Shown: positions 54,788 through 63,846 of the stretch, piece after piece
How positions within the stretch are numbered: position 1 is the stretch's first letter
Layout: each line of letters opens with the position of its first letter
Assembly: GCF_900119495.1 (NCBI RefSeq)
Contig: NZ_LT632435.1
Span: 1,126,781-1,190,780 of the forward strand
Source of the DNA: Arcanobacterium urinimassiliense
Lineage (GTDB): Bacteria > Actinomycetota > Actinomycetes > Actinomycetales > Actinomycetaceae
DNA length: 64,000 bases
Reading direction: 5' to 3'
The notes under the pieces: generated by a model
The model's database searches: none
The model's input: the letters and a program-made list of their open reading frames with translations, nothing else
What the model was told of the DNA's origin: nothing
Translations under genes and position numbers: made by a program

Positions 54788-56431
54788 ATGCCTGATAATT
54801 CTTTTCTTACCGAGCTGCTGGCCAAGGCGCTAGAATTAACCGGAAAATTAGAGCGACCCGAGGCGATGAAATTCTTCGTCGATACTGCCCGTGAACTCAC
54901 TGGAGCGCACTACAGCGCCTTAGGAGTACTCGATGCCCACGGAGATACCGTAGAGTTTTTCTTTTCCGGTTTAGACGCAACGCATGCCAGCAAAATCGGC
55001 TCTCCACCTGCGGGGCTAGGAATAATAGCTGAGATTCCCGCCCAAGGAGCACTCATTATAAATGATTTGCCGCATCACCCCCGCGCCGCTGGATATCCTA
55101 AGCACCATCCCCATATGGAAAACTTTTTAGGCGTAATAGTACCGGTAAATGAGCAAGTATGGGGGCGGCTATATCTGACCGATAAACCGGGTGGATTCAC
55201 GAAAGACGACGCCACCAAGATGGAGATGCTGGCTCATGCCGCATCTATCGCCGTACAAAATTCCTATCTCTACACAGCTTCGCAAAATCGCGCCCGCTGG
55301 CTAGCTGCTTCGCAAAATATCGTTTCCTCCCTTCTCGAAGGTACCGAAGAAGAAGAATCTCTACAGGTAATTACGGAGGAAATGCGCATAGCTGCCCGCG
55401 CCGATGTGGCGTTGATGATTCTGCCGTCTATAAAGAATAATTGGATGTGTGAAATAGTGGCTGGAGCGGGAAGTGAAAAATTCCGCGGCCTCAATTTTCC
55501 TCCGGATGGGCGCGCCCAGACGGTGATTCGAGAGCAAAATGGGCTCGTAATAGACTCTATGCAGCGTCTAACTACTGTGCGTATTCCCTTAATGCGGGAA
55601 TATGGCCCGGCGCTCTATGCTCCACTGGTATCGAAAGGAGTAGGGCGCGGAGTAATTATCCTGTTGCGGCATCTAAAGGCTGCAGAATTTGATTTGCATG
55701 ATTTAACTATGGCGGAAAATGTGGCCCAACAAGCCGCTTTCGCGATGGAACTAGTACAGGCTCGCCACGCACAAGAAATGGCTTTGGAGCTAGATGAGCG
55801 CGCCCGCATCGCCCGCGATTTACACGATTTAGCTATTCAGCAACTTTTTGCTTCCGGCATGCATATTACGGCAGTAAAAGAAGATTTAGATGCCAATGCC
55901 AGCCCAGAAGTAAAGAACGCTCTAGATAATGCCATATGGGCTTTAGACGAATCGGTGACGCAGATTCGAAAAATAGTGCGTTCGCTGCGCGATGATTCTC
56001 CGGCGGCGGCACTGCTCGAACGTCTCCAACATGAAACTACTCTTTCACTGCAGTCACTGGGATTCGCTCCCTCGCTAATTATCCGAAAGGATGGCGAAAT
56101 ACCACCGGCAGATTTTGATTACACCACTATCGACGATTTAATCGGAGCTGATATTGCCGACGATGTGACGGCAGTAGTACGAGAAGGTCTTTCCAATGTG
56201 GCTCGCCACGCCCACGCTGCCTCAGTAATAGTAGAGATTAATGTAGATGCCCAGCAGATAGAGGTACAAGTACTAGATGACGGCGTGGGTATTACTGCGG
56301 CGGCAGCTCGCCGTTCTGGATTGGCTAATTTAGCAGCCCGCGCCCGGCGGCATCATGGCAGTTTCACGATTGGCCCGCGCCGCGATGGCACCCGGGGTAC
56401 GCGCACTTACTGGCAAGTGCCACTCGCTTAA
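54788..56431 (+). CDS. GAF-domain sensor histidine kinase, DosS/DevS-like
   Basis: 547 residues, no membrane helix. The first GAF domain (about 20-165) contains YPKHHPHMENFLG (H106-H107), matching the segment of mycobacterial DosS/DosT that holds the haem-ligating His; a second GAF follows (165-325). The H-box RDLHDLAIQQLF has H346 (HisKA_3), then the ATPase domain with VREGLSNVARHAHA and DDGVGI. It follows cydC by four bases, so it is co-transcribed with the oxidase assembly genes. Oxygen or redox sensing is inferred from similarity and context. Confidence 0.88.
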   Translation: MPDNSFLTELLAKALELTGKLERPEAMKFFVDTARELTGAHYSALGVLDAHGDTVEFFFSGLDATHASKIGSPPAGLGIIAEIPAQGALIINDLPHHPRAAGYPKHHPHMENFLGVIVPVNEQVWGRLYLTDKPGGFTKDDATKMEMLAHAASIAVQNSYLYTASQNRARWLAASQNIVSSLLEGTEEEESLQVITEEMRIAARADVALMILPSIKNNWMCEIVAGAGSEKFRGLNFPPDGRAQTVIREQNGLVIDSMQRLTTVRIPLMREYGPALYAPLVSKGVGRGVIILLRHLKAAEFDLHDLTMAENVAQQAAFAMELVQARHAQEMALELDERARIARDLHDLAIQQLFASGMHITAVKEDLDANASPEVKNALDNAIWALDESVTQIRKIVRSLRDDSPAAALLERLQHETTLSLQSLGFAPSLIIRKDGEIPPADFDYTTIDDLIGADIADDVTAVVREGLSNVARHAHAASVIVEINVDAQQIEVQVLDDGVGITAAAARRSGLANLAARARRHHGSFTIGPRRDGTRGTRTYWQVPLA

Positions 56432-56517
56432 TAAAGCTATATAAAGTTAGAACCAGCCGCTCCGGGCACTAGTCAATAGCGCATAATCAATGCGTTAAAT
56501 TACAACTGTAATCAGAG

Positions 56518-57159
56518 TTATTGTTGGCGCCAACCAGAAGCCCGTTGCCCAGCTACCCAGGCCGCCACTTGGGTACGGCGCTCCATCCCCATTTTCGACA
56601 GCAACGAAGTAATATGGTTCTTCACGGTTTTTTCTGCCACTCCGAGTTTCTCCCCAATTTCTCGATTAGAGAGCCCTTCCCCAATCAAATTGAGTACTTT
56701 CCGCTCGGAAGGAGTTAAATCAGCGGTTGGATCGTCATGGTCAGCCCGCCGGCGCGTCACAGTGCGTTCATCTAATAAGACCCGCCCATCTGCTACTGCT
56801 TTAATTACATCCGTAATTTCTGCCCCGCGCACCGTCTTAAGCAGAAAAGCTTTTGCGCCCGCTTCGAGGGATTCAGCTACGGCGTCGTCGTCATCAAAAG
56901 AAGTGAGCACAATGCATTGTGTATGCGGAGAATATTCACGCAGCTGCTCGATAATATCTAGCCCGGTTCCATCCGGCAGACGTAAATCAATTAATGCTAC
57001 TTCCGGCTGCATAAGCTCCGCCCGACGCAAAGCTTCACTTACAGTACCGGCTTCTGCCACCACATTTAGCCCTTCAGAGCGGTCTATGACTTCCGCTATT
57101 CCGCGTCTTACCACTTCGTGGTCATCGATAATCATCACATTAATCAATTTGTTCTTCAT
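56518..57159 (-). CDS. NarL/LuxR-type response regulator, DosR/DevR-like
   Basis: 213 residues. The receiver domain has IDDHEVVRRG and the phosphorylation site D58 in ALIDLRLPDGTG. The C-terminal helix-turn-helix (about 147-200) includes EGLSNREIGEKLGVAEKTVKNHITSLLSKMGMERRTQ, nearly the DosR recognition region ([23 protein letters not shown]). It is the likely partner of the convergent kinase that ends 86 bases away, yet it is transcribed from the opposite strand, twelve bases after mutM. Confidence 0.9.
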   Translation of the reverse strand: MKNKLINVMIIDDHEVVRRGIAEVIDRSEGLNVVAEAGTVSEALRRAELMQPEVALIDLRLPDGTGLDIIEQLREYSPHTQCIVLTSFDDDDAVAESLEAGAKAFLLKTVRGAEITDVIKAVADGRVLLDERTVTRRRADHDDPTADLTPSERKVLNLIGEGLSNREIGEKLGVAEKTVKNHITSLLSKMGMERRTQVAAWVAGQRASGWRQQ

Positions 57160-57171
57160 AGATTTCTCCTC

Positions 57172-58044
57172 TCATCTTGGCCTTTGGCATTGTGGGCAGT
57201 AGTACGAAGATCGTCCGGAAATTTTTTCTCTTACTAAAAGTGTGCCACATCGCGCGCAAGGCTGCCCAGCGCGGCCATAAGCCTGCAAAGAACGCGAAAA
57301 ATAACCGGATTCGCCATTTACGTGCACATAGAGCGCGTCAAAAGAAGTGCCACCAGCTGCTATCGCCGCGCGCATTACTTCTTGTGCCTGCTGATAAAGC
57401 ATAATTATTTTCGCCGCCGCGAGCTTATCAACTGCCGTGCCCGCATAGATCTGTGCGGCATAGAGGGCTTCATCGGCATAGATATTGCCAATTCCAGAGA
57501 TACAATTCTGCTCCAGAAGCAGAGCTTTTATCGAAATTTTCCGGTTTTTTACCCGCTCTACACAAGCGGAAATATCTACTGCCGGGTCTAGTGCGTCGCG
57601 GGCAATATGAGCCGCGCTGCGAGGAATAAAAGCTAAATCTGTGCCGCATCCTCCCGCTTTCTCATCAAAAGTAGGAATTAAAATATCGGGAAGTAAATAA
57701 CCGAAAGTGCGCTGATCAATGAAATCAAGCCGCGTGCCATCTTCTAAGTGCAGAGCGGCACGCCGATGTGGGCTAGGAGCACTATTTATCCGAAATTGCC
57801 CCGACATCCCGAGATGCGCCACTAAAGCTTCCTTTTCGGGCTGGTTTTCTTCCTCTAATACAAACCAGAGAAATTTTCCGCGCCGCGCCACCTCTTTTAT
57901 GCGTTTTCCTGCTAATTCTTGCAGACCAGCAGGCGATTTCCGTGCTACGCGCTTATGAAATTCTTCCGCTCGCACAATTTTTTTGTTGAGCACATGTGGA
58001 AGCAGCCCGCGCCGAATCGTTTCCACTTCTGGCAACTCTGGCAT
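57172..58044 (-). CDS. mutM: formamidopyrimidine-DNA glycosylase
   Basis: 290 residues. MPELPEVETIRRGL supplies the catalytic Pro2 and Glu3, and the C-terminal zinc finger CARC with CPQC closes the protein. It excises oxidised purines and cleaves the strand. LLEQNCISGIGNIYADEALY is the helix-two-turn-helix DNA-binding part. It starts one base after the rnc stop. Confidence 0.96.
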   Translation of the reverse strand: MPELPEVETIRRGLLPHVLNKKIVRAEEFHKRVARKSPAGLQELAGKRIKEVARRGKFLWFVLEEENQPEKEALVAHLGMSGQFRINSAPSPHRRAALHLEDGTRLDFIDQRTFGYLLPDILIPTFDEKAGGCGTDLAFIPRSAAHIARDALDPAVDISACVERVKNRKISIKALLLEQNCISGIGNIYADEALYAAQIYAGTAVDKLAAAKIIMLYQQAQEVMRAAIAAGGTSFDALYVHVNGESGYFSRSLQAYGRAGQPCARCGTLLVREKISGRSSYYCPQCQRPR

Positions 58045-58045
58045 T

Positions 58046-58849
58046 TTACTTTGCTGCCTTCCGCTGGCGTGCCTGCCACTGCCGAGCAGCTTCCCGCATT
58101 GGAGTAAGCATATCTACTCCGTGCTCCGCAAGTAGGGCATCGTTTCGTGAATTCCCCAAAGGCTCTCCAGCTAGAAAATGCGCATACGCATCCCGGCAAG
58201 CAGTCAGTTTAGCTGCCTTTTGCGATGTTTCCTGTCCTTTTCCCCACTCTAATCCGTGCAAGAGCACATAGGCAGTGTAGCGTTTGGCATGATCGGGACC
58301 GCTCGCTTCGATTCGATAACTCACTTCTTCGCTAATTCCCAATTCGCGAATTAATTCATCGACCGCAGTGCGCCAATCTAGTGCTGGCCCCATTTCGCGC
58401 GCCTGCGCAATCTGCGCCACGAGATGTTTTTCCACTACCGCGCGGGTGACATCCATTCCTTGCGTTTTATAGGTAGCGGCAATTAGCGCCTCCACCGTAT
58501 CGGAAAGCAGCGAATCTTTTTCCCGACCGCCGCTTTTTTCTTCTCCCTTTCCAAGGCGCATATAAGCACCTAAATCGAGACTGCGCGCAATCTCAGCCAA
58601 AGCTTTTTCCGATACACTGGCCGATTTTATCTTCGACATATCCCCTTCTGAGCTCTGCGGATAGTCAGAAAAAATCCGATCTGCAGCAATAAAGCCCAGT
58701 ATTGAATCTCCGAGAAACTCAAGACGCTCGTTATGCTCAGTTTCATTCTCATACGCCCAAGAACGATGCGTAAGAGCAATCTCCAGTAACTGCGGATCAA
58801 TATCTGCTCCCCATTTTTCCAGGAGCAGAGTGCGGTCGGAATTATGCAT
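58046..58849 (-). CDS. rnc: ribonuclease III
   Basis: 267 residues from ATG 58849, which lies inside the DUF177 stop region (8-base overlap); a longer frame has no binding site. The signature NERLEFLGDSILG and the second acidic site DTVEALIAATY build the double-strand cutting centre; the C-terminal dsRNA-binding domain (about 168-240) is diverged but recognisable (GPDHAKRYTAYV). It processes rRNA precursors and structured RNAs. Confidence 0.94.
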   Translation of the reverse strand: MHNSDRTLLLEKWGADIDPQLLEIALTHRSWAYENETEHNERLEFLGDSILGFIAADRIFSDYPQSSEGDMSKIKSASVSEKALAEIARSLDLGAYMRLGKGEEKSGGREKDSLLSDTVEALIAATYKTQGMDVTRAVVEKHLVAQIAQAREMGPALDWRTAVDELIRELGISEEVSYRIEASGPDHAKRYTAYVLLHGLEWGKGQETSQKAAKLTACRDAYAHFLAGEPLGNSRNDALLAEHGVDMLTPMREAARQWQARQRKAAK

Positions 58850-59432
58850 TATCTTCAGAATCCGTTTCTTTCGCCTCTTCTGCTTGCAGCTGCGCACGTA
58901 GCTCCTCAAGAACCGCAAAACGCGGATCTAGCACTTCGTGGTGGTGAGAATCGGGCAAGTCGTCCCATTTCTCTCCGCAGCCAGGGCAAAGCCCTGGGCA
59001 ATCTCTTCGGCACAGCGGGCGGAGTGGCAGAGCAAGCACCACTACATCGTGCAGTAGCGGCTCCAAATCTACTTGCCCATCTTGAATTGCTGGGAAATCT
59101 TGTGCTTCACTATCTCCTTCGGCAAGGAGCCGGGCAATTTCTTCCGGAGTGAAAATTACTTCTGAGACTCGTTCGTCGAGGAAAATCTGCAAAGGATCTA
59201 GGCAGCGAGCGCATTTGCCGCGCGCCTCCACCTTTATACTTCCCTGTACTAGCACGCCTTCCGATATGAGCTGCAACTGCAAATCAATTTCTAACGGGGT
59301 GCCAGCAGGAATTTCCACTAAATCTAGCGAAATCTCCTCCGAAATAGGCAGAACTTTTTGATAAGAGAAAATGCCGCCAGCAGCCGCCGCAATATCGGCT
59401 AAATAAACTATAAAAGGTGAATTATTCTGCAT
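58842..59432 (-). CDS. YceD/DUF177 family protein
   Basis: 196 residues from ATG 59432, overlapping the DivIVA-like gene by 11 bases. DUF177 proteins act in ribosome or rRNA biogenesis. GKCARCLDPL is the first Cys pair, followed by CRRDCPGLCPGCGEKWDD, a probable zinc site. In most bacteria rpmF (L32) comes next; here the coding end overlaps rnc directly and no rpmF is present. Confidence 0.9.
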   Translation of the reverse strand: MQNNSPFIVYLADIAAAAGGIFSYQKVLPISEEISLDLVEIPAGTPLEIDLQLQLISEGVLVQGSIKVEARGKCARCLDPLQIFLDERVSEVIFTPEEIARLLAEGDSEAQDFPAIQDGQVDLEPLLHDVVVLALPLRPLCRRDCPGLCPGCGEKWDDLPDSHHHEVLDPRFAVLEELRAQLQAEEAKETDSEDNA

Positions 59433-59994
59433 CTTCTTCAGCCTGAGCTCCTTGCTCCCGCTCAGCCAACATTTCTTGACCGGCCGCGATTTGCGCTTGT
59501 ATCTGCGCGAGATATTCTTGTACGCCTTGTAGCTGCTCAGCAAGGGCGCTGAGAGTATCGGCAGAATACTTATCGGCGCCGCGCTTTATTTTTGCCGCGC
59601 GCGATTTTGCTTCATCTATTATCTTCGTGCTCTGCGATTTAGCACTCACGGTGATGGAATCCTGAGCCACTAGGCGCGAAGCCTGCTCCCGTGCTTCCGC
59701 CACAATCTCTTGTGCCTTTTTCTTAGCATGCGCAGTGACGCGGTTAGCTGCTTCCTGCGCCTCATCCGATACCCGCTCTACATCTTGCAATACTGAATCT
59801 GCTTCCACTATTTGCGCCGGCACAATAGCGCGAGCAGTTTCTAAAAGATCGAGCATTTCTTCTTTATTGATTAATACTGAGGCAGAAAGAGGCATCGATT
59901 TTGCCTCATCTACCAGAGTGGTAGCTTCTTCTAATACTTCTAATAGCGAAGCTCCGGATTCAGATTTTTCTACTTCTGGATTATTTTCCTGCAT
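59422..59994 (-). CDS. DivIVA-like coiled-coil protein
   Basis: 190 residues, almost entirely helical with Ala/Glu/Gln heptads. It resembles the mycobacterial Rv2927c type found beside DUF177, rnc and mutM, distantly related to DivIVA. It is probably a scaffold in cell envelope growth, but this rests on position. The start overlaps coaD by 14 bases. Confidence 0.8.
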   Translation of the reverse strand: MQENNPEVEKSESGASLLEVLEEATTLVDEAKSMPLSASVLINKEEMLDLLETARAIVPAQIVEADSVLQDVERVSDEAQEAANRVTAHAKKKAQEIVAEAREQASRLVAQDSITVSAKSQSTKIIDEAKSRAAKIKRGADKYSADTLSALAEQLQGVQEYLAQIQAQIAAGQEMLAEREQGAQAEEDAE

Positions 59995-60469
59995 TTTTCC
60001 TGACTTTCTCTTTCAGTGCACTGGCTACGGCGCCTGGCACCAGATCATCGATTTTCCCGCCATAAAAAGCGATATCTTTTACAAAAGAAGAAGCGATATG
60101 AGCTAGATTGGGATCTCCAATAATAAATACCGTTTCTATGCCCGATAGATGCCGATTCAATAGCGACATCGCCTGCTCGCCGTCGTAATCTGCCGCTCCT
60201 CGCAACCCTTTCACTATAGCGGCTGCCTGATGTGCTTTTGCGAAATCAGCAATCAGACCTTCCGCTATCTCTACTCGTACCCGCTGCAGCGGAGCCATTA
60301 CTTCCTGTGCCATCTTTAACCGCTCATCAGCGCTGAAAAGATATTTCTTCTGCGAATTTCGGGCTACTGCCACGATTACTTCGTCAAACATACCAAGCGC
60401 GCGCTCTACTACGTCAATATGGCCGTAGGTGATGGGATCGTAAGATCCTGGGCATACCGCAATACTCAT
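59981..60469 (-). CDS. coaD: phosphopantetheine adenylyltransferase
   Basis: 162 residues from ATG 60469, which overlaps the rsmD stop as ATGA; the longer frame has no support. CPGSYDPITYGHIDVVERAL carries the TxGH nucleotidyl-transferase motif, and ISSFVKDIAFYGG is the second motif. It makes dephospho-CoA in CoA synthesis. Confidence 0.96.
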   Translation of the reverse strand: MSIAVCPGSYDPITYGHIDVVERALGMFDEVIVAVARNSQKKYLFSADERLKMAQEVMAPLQRVRVEIAEGLIADFAKAHQAAAIVKGLRGAADYDGEQAMSLLNRHLSGIETVFIIGDPNLAHIASSFVKDIAFYGGKIDDLVPGAVASALKEKVRKNAGK

Positions 60470-61035
60470 GTATTTAGCATACTTGGATTTTCCCCGCGCA
60501 CGGCACTCCACACCCGGGTATCTCCCCATTTTCTACAATCATCGAGAAAAATTCCAGCCGGCCAGCCCGGTTCAGGAGATTTTTTGCTTCTTTCCACCAG
60601 AATCATTCCATCTTCCGCCAAATGCATAGCACATAGCTCTAAATCAGCAGTTAGCTTGGATTCTTCTAAAGCATAAGGAGGATCGAGCATAATTAGATCA
60701 AACTTAGGTAAATCTTCCTGCTGTAAATAACTCTGTACTTTCTGGGCAACTACCTCCACAGGAAGATCGCAAGAACGGCGATTTTCTTTTATTATTTGCA
60801 CAGCAGCCGAAGCTGCTTCTACACATATGACGCGCGCAGCTCCCCGGGAAAGCGCTTCCAGCCCCAGAGCTCCCGAGCCTGAATAGAGATCTAGTATGCA
60901 GCATCCTTTGATATAGCCATAATGCTCTAGCCGCGAAAAAATACCTTCCCGAGCTCGCTCCGAAGTGGGGCGAGTACCTGCTTTCGGCACTTTTAATTTT
61001 CTTCCTTTAGCTGTACCCGATACGATGCGCGTCAT
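60466..61035 (-). CDS. rsmD: 16S rRNA (guanine966-N2)-methyltransferase
   Basis: 189 residues. RIVSGTAKGRKL and RPTSERAREGIFSRL open the protein; LDLYSGSGALGLEALSRGA binds S-adenosylmethionine, and DLIMLDPPYA is the catalytic (N/D)PPY motif. It lies one base after recG and overlaps coaD by four bases. Confidence 0.95.
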   Translation of the reverse strand: MTRIVSGTAKGRKLKVPKAGTRPTSERAREGIFSRLEHYGYIKGCCILDLYSGSGALGLEALSRGAARVICVEAASAAVQIIKENRRSCDLPVEVVAQKVQSYLQQEDLPKFDLIMLDPPYALEESKLTADLELCAMHLAEDGMILVERSKKSPEPGWPAGIFLDDCRKWGDTRVWSAVRGENPSMLNT

Positions 61036-61036
61036 T

Positions 61037-63415
61037 TCAGCTCTTTTCCAAATAATCCACTTCGGCAGCTTGCTCTGCCTCCGCCACTAAGCGCCATAAC
61101 TCTGGGCAGCTTTCGGCACTTTCAGTGCTTTCTGCCTCCACTAGCTGCAGAGCAGTTTCTTTTGCTGCCGCTATAATATCGACATCCTGTAGTGCACTCA
61201 AAAAACGCAGCGCTGTCTGCTTTCCCGATTGCCGCGCTCCCAACACATTACCTTCTGCGCGCAATTCTAAATCTTTTTCTGCCAGTTGAAACCCATCTCG
61301 CGTGGCCGCAAAAGCAGTTAAACGAGCAAATGCAAAAGTGCCCGGCGGAGATTGATGCAGGGCTATACAAAGGGAATCTTTTTTTCCGCGCCCAATTCGC
61401 CCGCGCAGCTGATGAAGTTGGGAAAGTCCAAATCTTTCCGCGTCCATAATCACCATCATGGTCGCTTCGGGTACGTCAATCCCCACCTCCACCACTGTGG
61501 TACAAACTAAAAGCGGAGTACGCCCGGCGGCAAAATCAGCCATGGCGGCATCTTTTTCTTCACTACTCAGTTGCCCGTGCAGTATTCCCAAATTAGAGGT
61601 GGCGAAGCCCGAGCGTGCTTGCAGCATTTGGTAGACGTCTTCCACCGTATGCAATGGTTTTTCTGAGTTTTCTGAGTTTTCTGAGTTTTCCGCAAAGGCC
61701 GGTAACAAGGTATCACCTACTGAATCGATAACTGGCACTCCCCCTGATTCCGCCGACCCCCTTGCTTCCCCTGCTTCGGCAAAAAGCTCTCCTTCCGCAG
61801 CTGTTTCTGCCGTATATGCGGAAATACGCGGGCAAACTACATACACTCTTCCTCCCGCCGCAATTTCTTCTTGTGCCCGCTCCCATACTCGTTCAGCTAA
61901 AGCGTTATCCCAATAAGGCACCAAGAAGGTACTTATTTCGGGGCGGCCGGCTGGTAAATCGGGAAGCGTTGATATTTCTAAATCACCAAAAGTGGTCATA
62001 GCGATAGTGCGTGGAATCGGCGTAGCCGTCATTACCAGCATATGCACCCCAGCTGCCAATTTTGCTCGTTGATTTACGCCAAAGCGATGCTGTTCATCTA
62101 TAACTAATAAAGCTAAATCGGGGATCTGCACCCGCTCTTGTAAAAGCGCATGTGTGCCCACTATTAACTGCGCTTGCCCGCTGGCGATTCTCCCTAAAGC
62201 AGCCCTTTTTTCCTTCATACTCAGAGAACTGCTCAATACCTCAATATGTAACTCACGCTCCCAGTCGGCGCGTTTTTCTCCATCCCAAGGGTGATAACGA
62301 GCAGAAGCCAAATCGCCAAGCAACCGATACAGGCTAGCGGCGTGCTGGTAGGCCAATACTTCAGTGGGAGCCAATAATACTGCCTGTTTACCATTATCGA
62401 TTGCCTGCAGCATTGCCCGTAACGCCACTACCGTCTTTCCCGATCCGACATCGCCTTGCAGAAGCCGACGCATGGGAGTAGCAGAGTGCATATCTGCCGC
62501 AATTTCTACTCCTGCTTGCACCTGCCCCGGCGTAAGCGCAAAAGGCAGTTCCGAAAGTAGTTGCGCAGCTAATCCCTCCGAGCGCAGCGGGCATTCCGGA
62601 GCCGCCTGCCCCTGTGCCTGCACTTTTCGCCGCGCCAGGACGGTTTGCAGTATCAGCGCTTCTTCATGTTTCATACGCCGGCGCGCCGACGCTAAGGAAT
62701 TTTCCGAATCGGGGCAATGCAGCTGCCGTAAAGCTGTATAACGATCTGGCAATTCATGCTGCCGCCGATAAGTTTCTGGAAGCGGATCTGGAAACTGCTG
62801 CGGATTAAAAAGGGGCCAAATCGTTTTTACGGCTTTCTCTATTTTCCACGAAGGCACTTTTGCAGTGGCGTGGTAAATAGGAATTGGCTGGTCAAAATGA
62901 GCAGCAGCTGCATCTTCACTAGCTTTCAGTACTTGATATTCCGGGTGATTTAGCTGTAGAGCCCCCCGATAAGTGGAAATAGTGCCAGAAAAGACGGCAC
63001 GCGCCCCCACTGGTAATTGCATTAAGTGAAAATTCAGAGGTCGCGAATTTTTTGCAAAGAAAGTCAGCCCGAGATCGTGTGCACCATCGCTAATTACCAT
63101 GCGCAAAATAAAGCCGCGGCGGGCCCGCATAGGGCGTATATTAGCTTCTACCACTTTTGCTACTACGGTGACGTCTTCCCCCTCCCGCACTGCCTCAATT
63201 GGCAAAAGTTCGCCGCGTTTCGCGAAGCGGAAAGGCACGTGGAAAAGCAAATCTTCGGCCGTATATAGCTGCAGTTTTTCTAAGGCTTTTGCCGAGCGCC
63301 TCCCGATGAGCCTTTCCAAAGGAGTGGAAAGCAAGGTGTAGTCTTCTGCGGGCAGAGCTGAGGCAGGCGCTCCTGCGGGCGCAAGTTTTTTCTGGCTTTC
63401 CATACTCTCCAGCAT
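61037..63415 (-). CDS. recG: ATP-dependent DNA helicase RecG
   Basis: 792 residues from ATG 63415, five bases after GGAGAG; a TTG start 15 bases earlier is less likely. The wedge/OB domain (about 50-180) precedes the helicase core: [37 protein letters not shown], and [37 protein letters not shown]. It remodels stalled forks and Holliday junctions. Between the helicase lobes a spacer contains three 9-base repeats giving ENSENSENS. Confidence 0.96.
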   Translation of the reverse strand: MLESMESQKKLAPAGAPASALPAEDYTLLSTPLERLIGRRSAKALEKLQLYTAEDLLFHVPFRFAKRGELLPIEAVREGEDVTVVAKVVEANIRPMRARRGFILRMVISDGAHDLGLTFFAKNSRPLNFHLMQLPVGARAVFSGTISTYRGALQLNHPEYQVLKASEDAAAAHFDQPIPIYHATAKVPSWKIEKAVKTIWPLFNPQQFPDPLPETYRRQHELPDRYTALRQLHCPDSENSLASARRRMKHEEALILQTVLARRKVQAQGQAAPECPLRSEGLAAQLLSELPFALTPGQVQAGVEIAADMHSATPMRRLLQGDVGSGKTVVALRAMLQAIDNGKQAVLLAPTEVLAYQHAASLYRLLGDLASARYHPWDGEKRADWERELHIEVLSSSLSMKEKRAALGRIASGQAQLIVGTHALLQERVQIPDLALLVIDEQHRFGVNQRAKLAAGVHMLVMTATPIPRTIAMTTFGDLEISTLPDLPAGRPEISTFLVPYWDNALAERVWERAQEEIAAGGRVYVVCPRISAYTAETAAEGELFAEAGEARGSAESGGVPVIDSVGDTLLPAFAENSENSENSEKPLHTVEDVYQMLQARSGFATSNLGILHGQLSSEEKDAAMADFAAGRTPLLVCTTVVEVGIDVPEATMMVIMDAERFGLSQLHQLRGRIGRGKKDSLCIALHQSPPGTFAFARLTAFAATRDGFQLAEKDLELRAEGNVLGARQSGKQTALRFLSALQDVDIIAAAKETALQLVEAESTESAESCPELWRLVAEAEQAAEVDYLEKS
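61661..61687. repeat. in-frame 9-base microsatellite within recG
   Basis: TTCTGAGTT occurs three times head to tail (61661-61669, 61670-61678, 61679-61687), encoding Glu-Asn-Ser units on the minus strand. Copy-number change would keep the frame. Confidence 0.9.
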
Positions 63416-63455
63416 ACCCTCTCTCCGCAAAGTGCCCTATCCCACTGCTATCGCC

Positions 63456-63485
63456 TTGGATTCAGAGCAGTTTTTAAGTTATGAT
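63456..63485 (+). promoter_or_regulatory. probable rpmB promoter
   Basis: TTGGAT (63456-63461) and TATGAT (63480-63485) with 18-base spacing, about 55 bases before the rpmB GTG. Divergent from recG. Confidence 0.5.
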
Positions 63486-63539
63486 TCTTTAGTTGCAATT
63501 CTTATATGGGCCTGTGCCCAAACGATGGAGGAGATAATC

Positions 63540-63731
63540 GTGGCTGCTGTTTGTGAAGTATGCGGTAAAGGTCCGCGTTTCGGCAAGAGCGTCTCGCATT
63601 CCCACGTGCGCACCAATCGTCGTTGGAATCCGAATATTCAGCGGGTTCGCGCATTAGTAGATGGCACTCCCAAGCGGCTGAACGTCTGCACCTCTTGCCT
63701 AAAAGCAGGTAAGGTTACGCGCAATATCTAG
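63540..63731 (+). CDS. rpmB: 50S ribosomal protein L28, zinc-binding form
   Basis: 63 residues from GTG 63540, which follows GGAGGAG. The two CxxC pairs (CEVCGKGP and CTSCLKAG) show the zinc-dependent type. [23 protein letters not shown] is the conserved core. It stands divergent to recG, as often in bacteria. A terminator follows. Confidence 0.97.
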   Translation: MAAVCEVCGKGPRFGKSVSHSHVRTNRRWNPNIQRVRALVDGTPKRLNVCTSCLKAGKVTRNI

Positions 63732-63755
63732 CAGAAATACTTGATAACCATAAAG

Positions 63756-63785
63756 AGAAGGTCTCGTAGAGGCCTTCTTTTTATT
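63756..63785 (+). terminator. terminator after rpmB
   Basis: AGAAGGTCTC (63756-63765) pairs with GAGGCCTTCT (63769-63778, one G-U), 3-base loop, followed by TTTTTATTT. It is a clear Rho-independent terminator. Confidence 0.9.
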
Positions 63786-63795
63786 TCTCTGCCCA

Positions 63796-63846
63796 CTTGA
63801 AAGTTCTGTCTATTTGAACGTTTTGCTGGTGTGAAAGTTCTGCCTG
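63796..63846. repeat. three imperfect 17-base tandem units downstream of rpmB
   Basis: CTTGAAAGTTCTGTCTA, TTTGAACGTTTTGCTGG and TGTGAAAGTTCTGCCTG follow one another at 63796, 63813 and 63830. The first and third share TGAAAGTTCTG exactly, 34 bases apart. The remaining bases to the window end show a short GTGCT/AGCAC hairpin and no gene. Confidence 0.7.
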
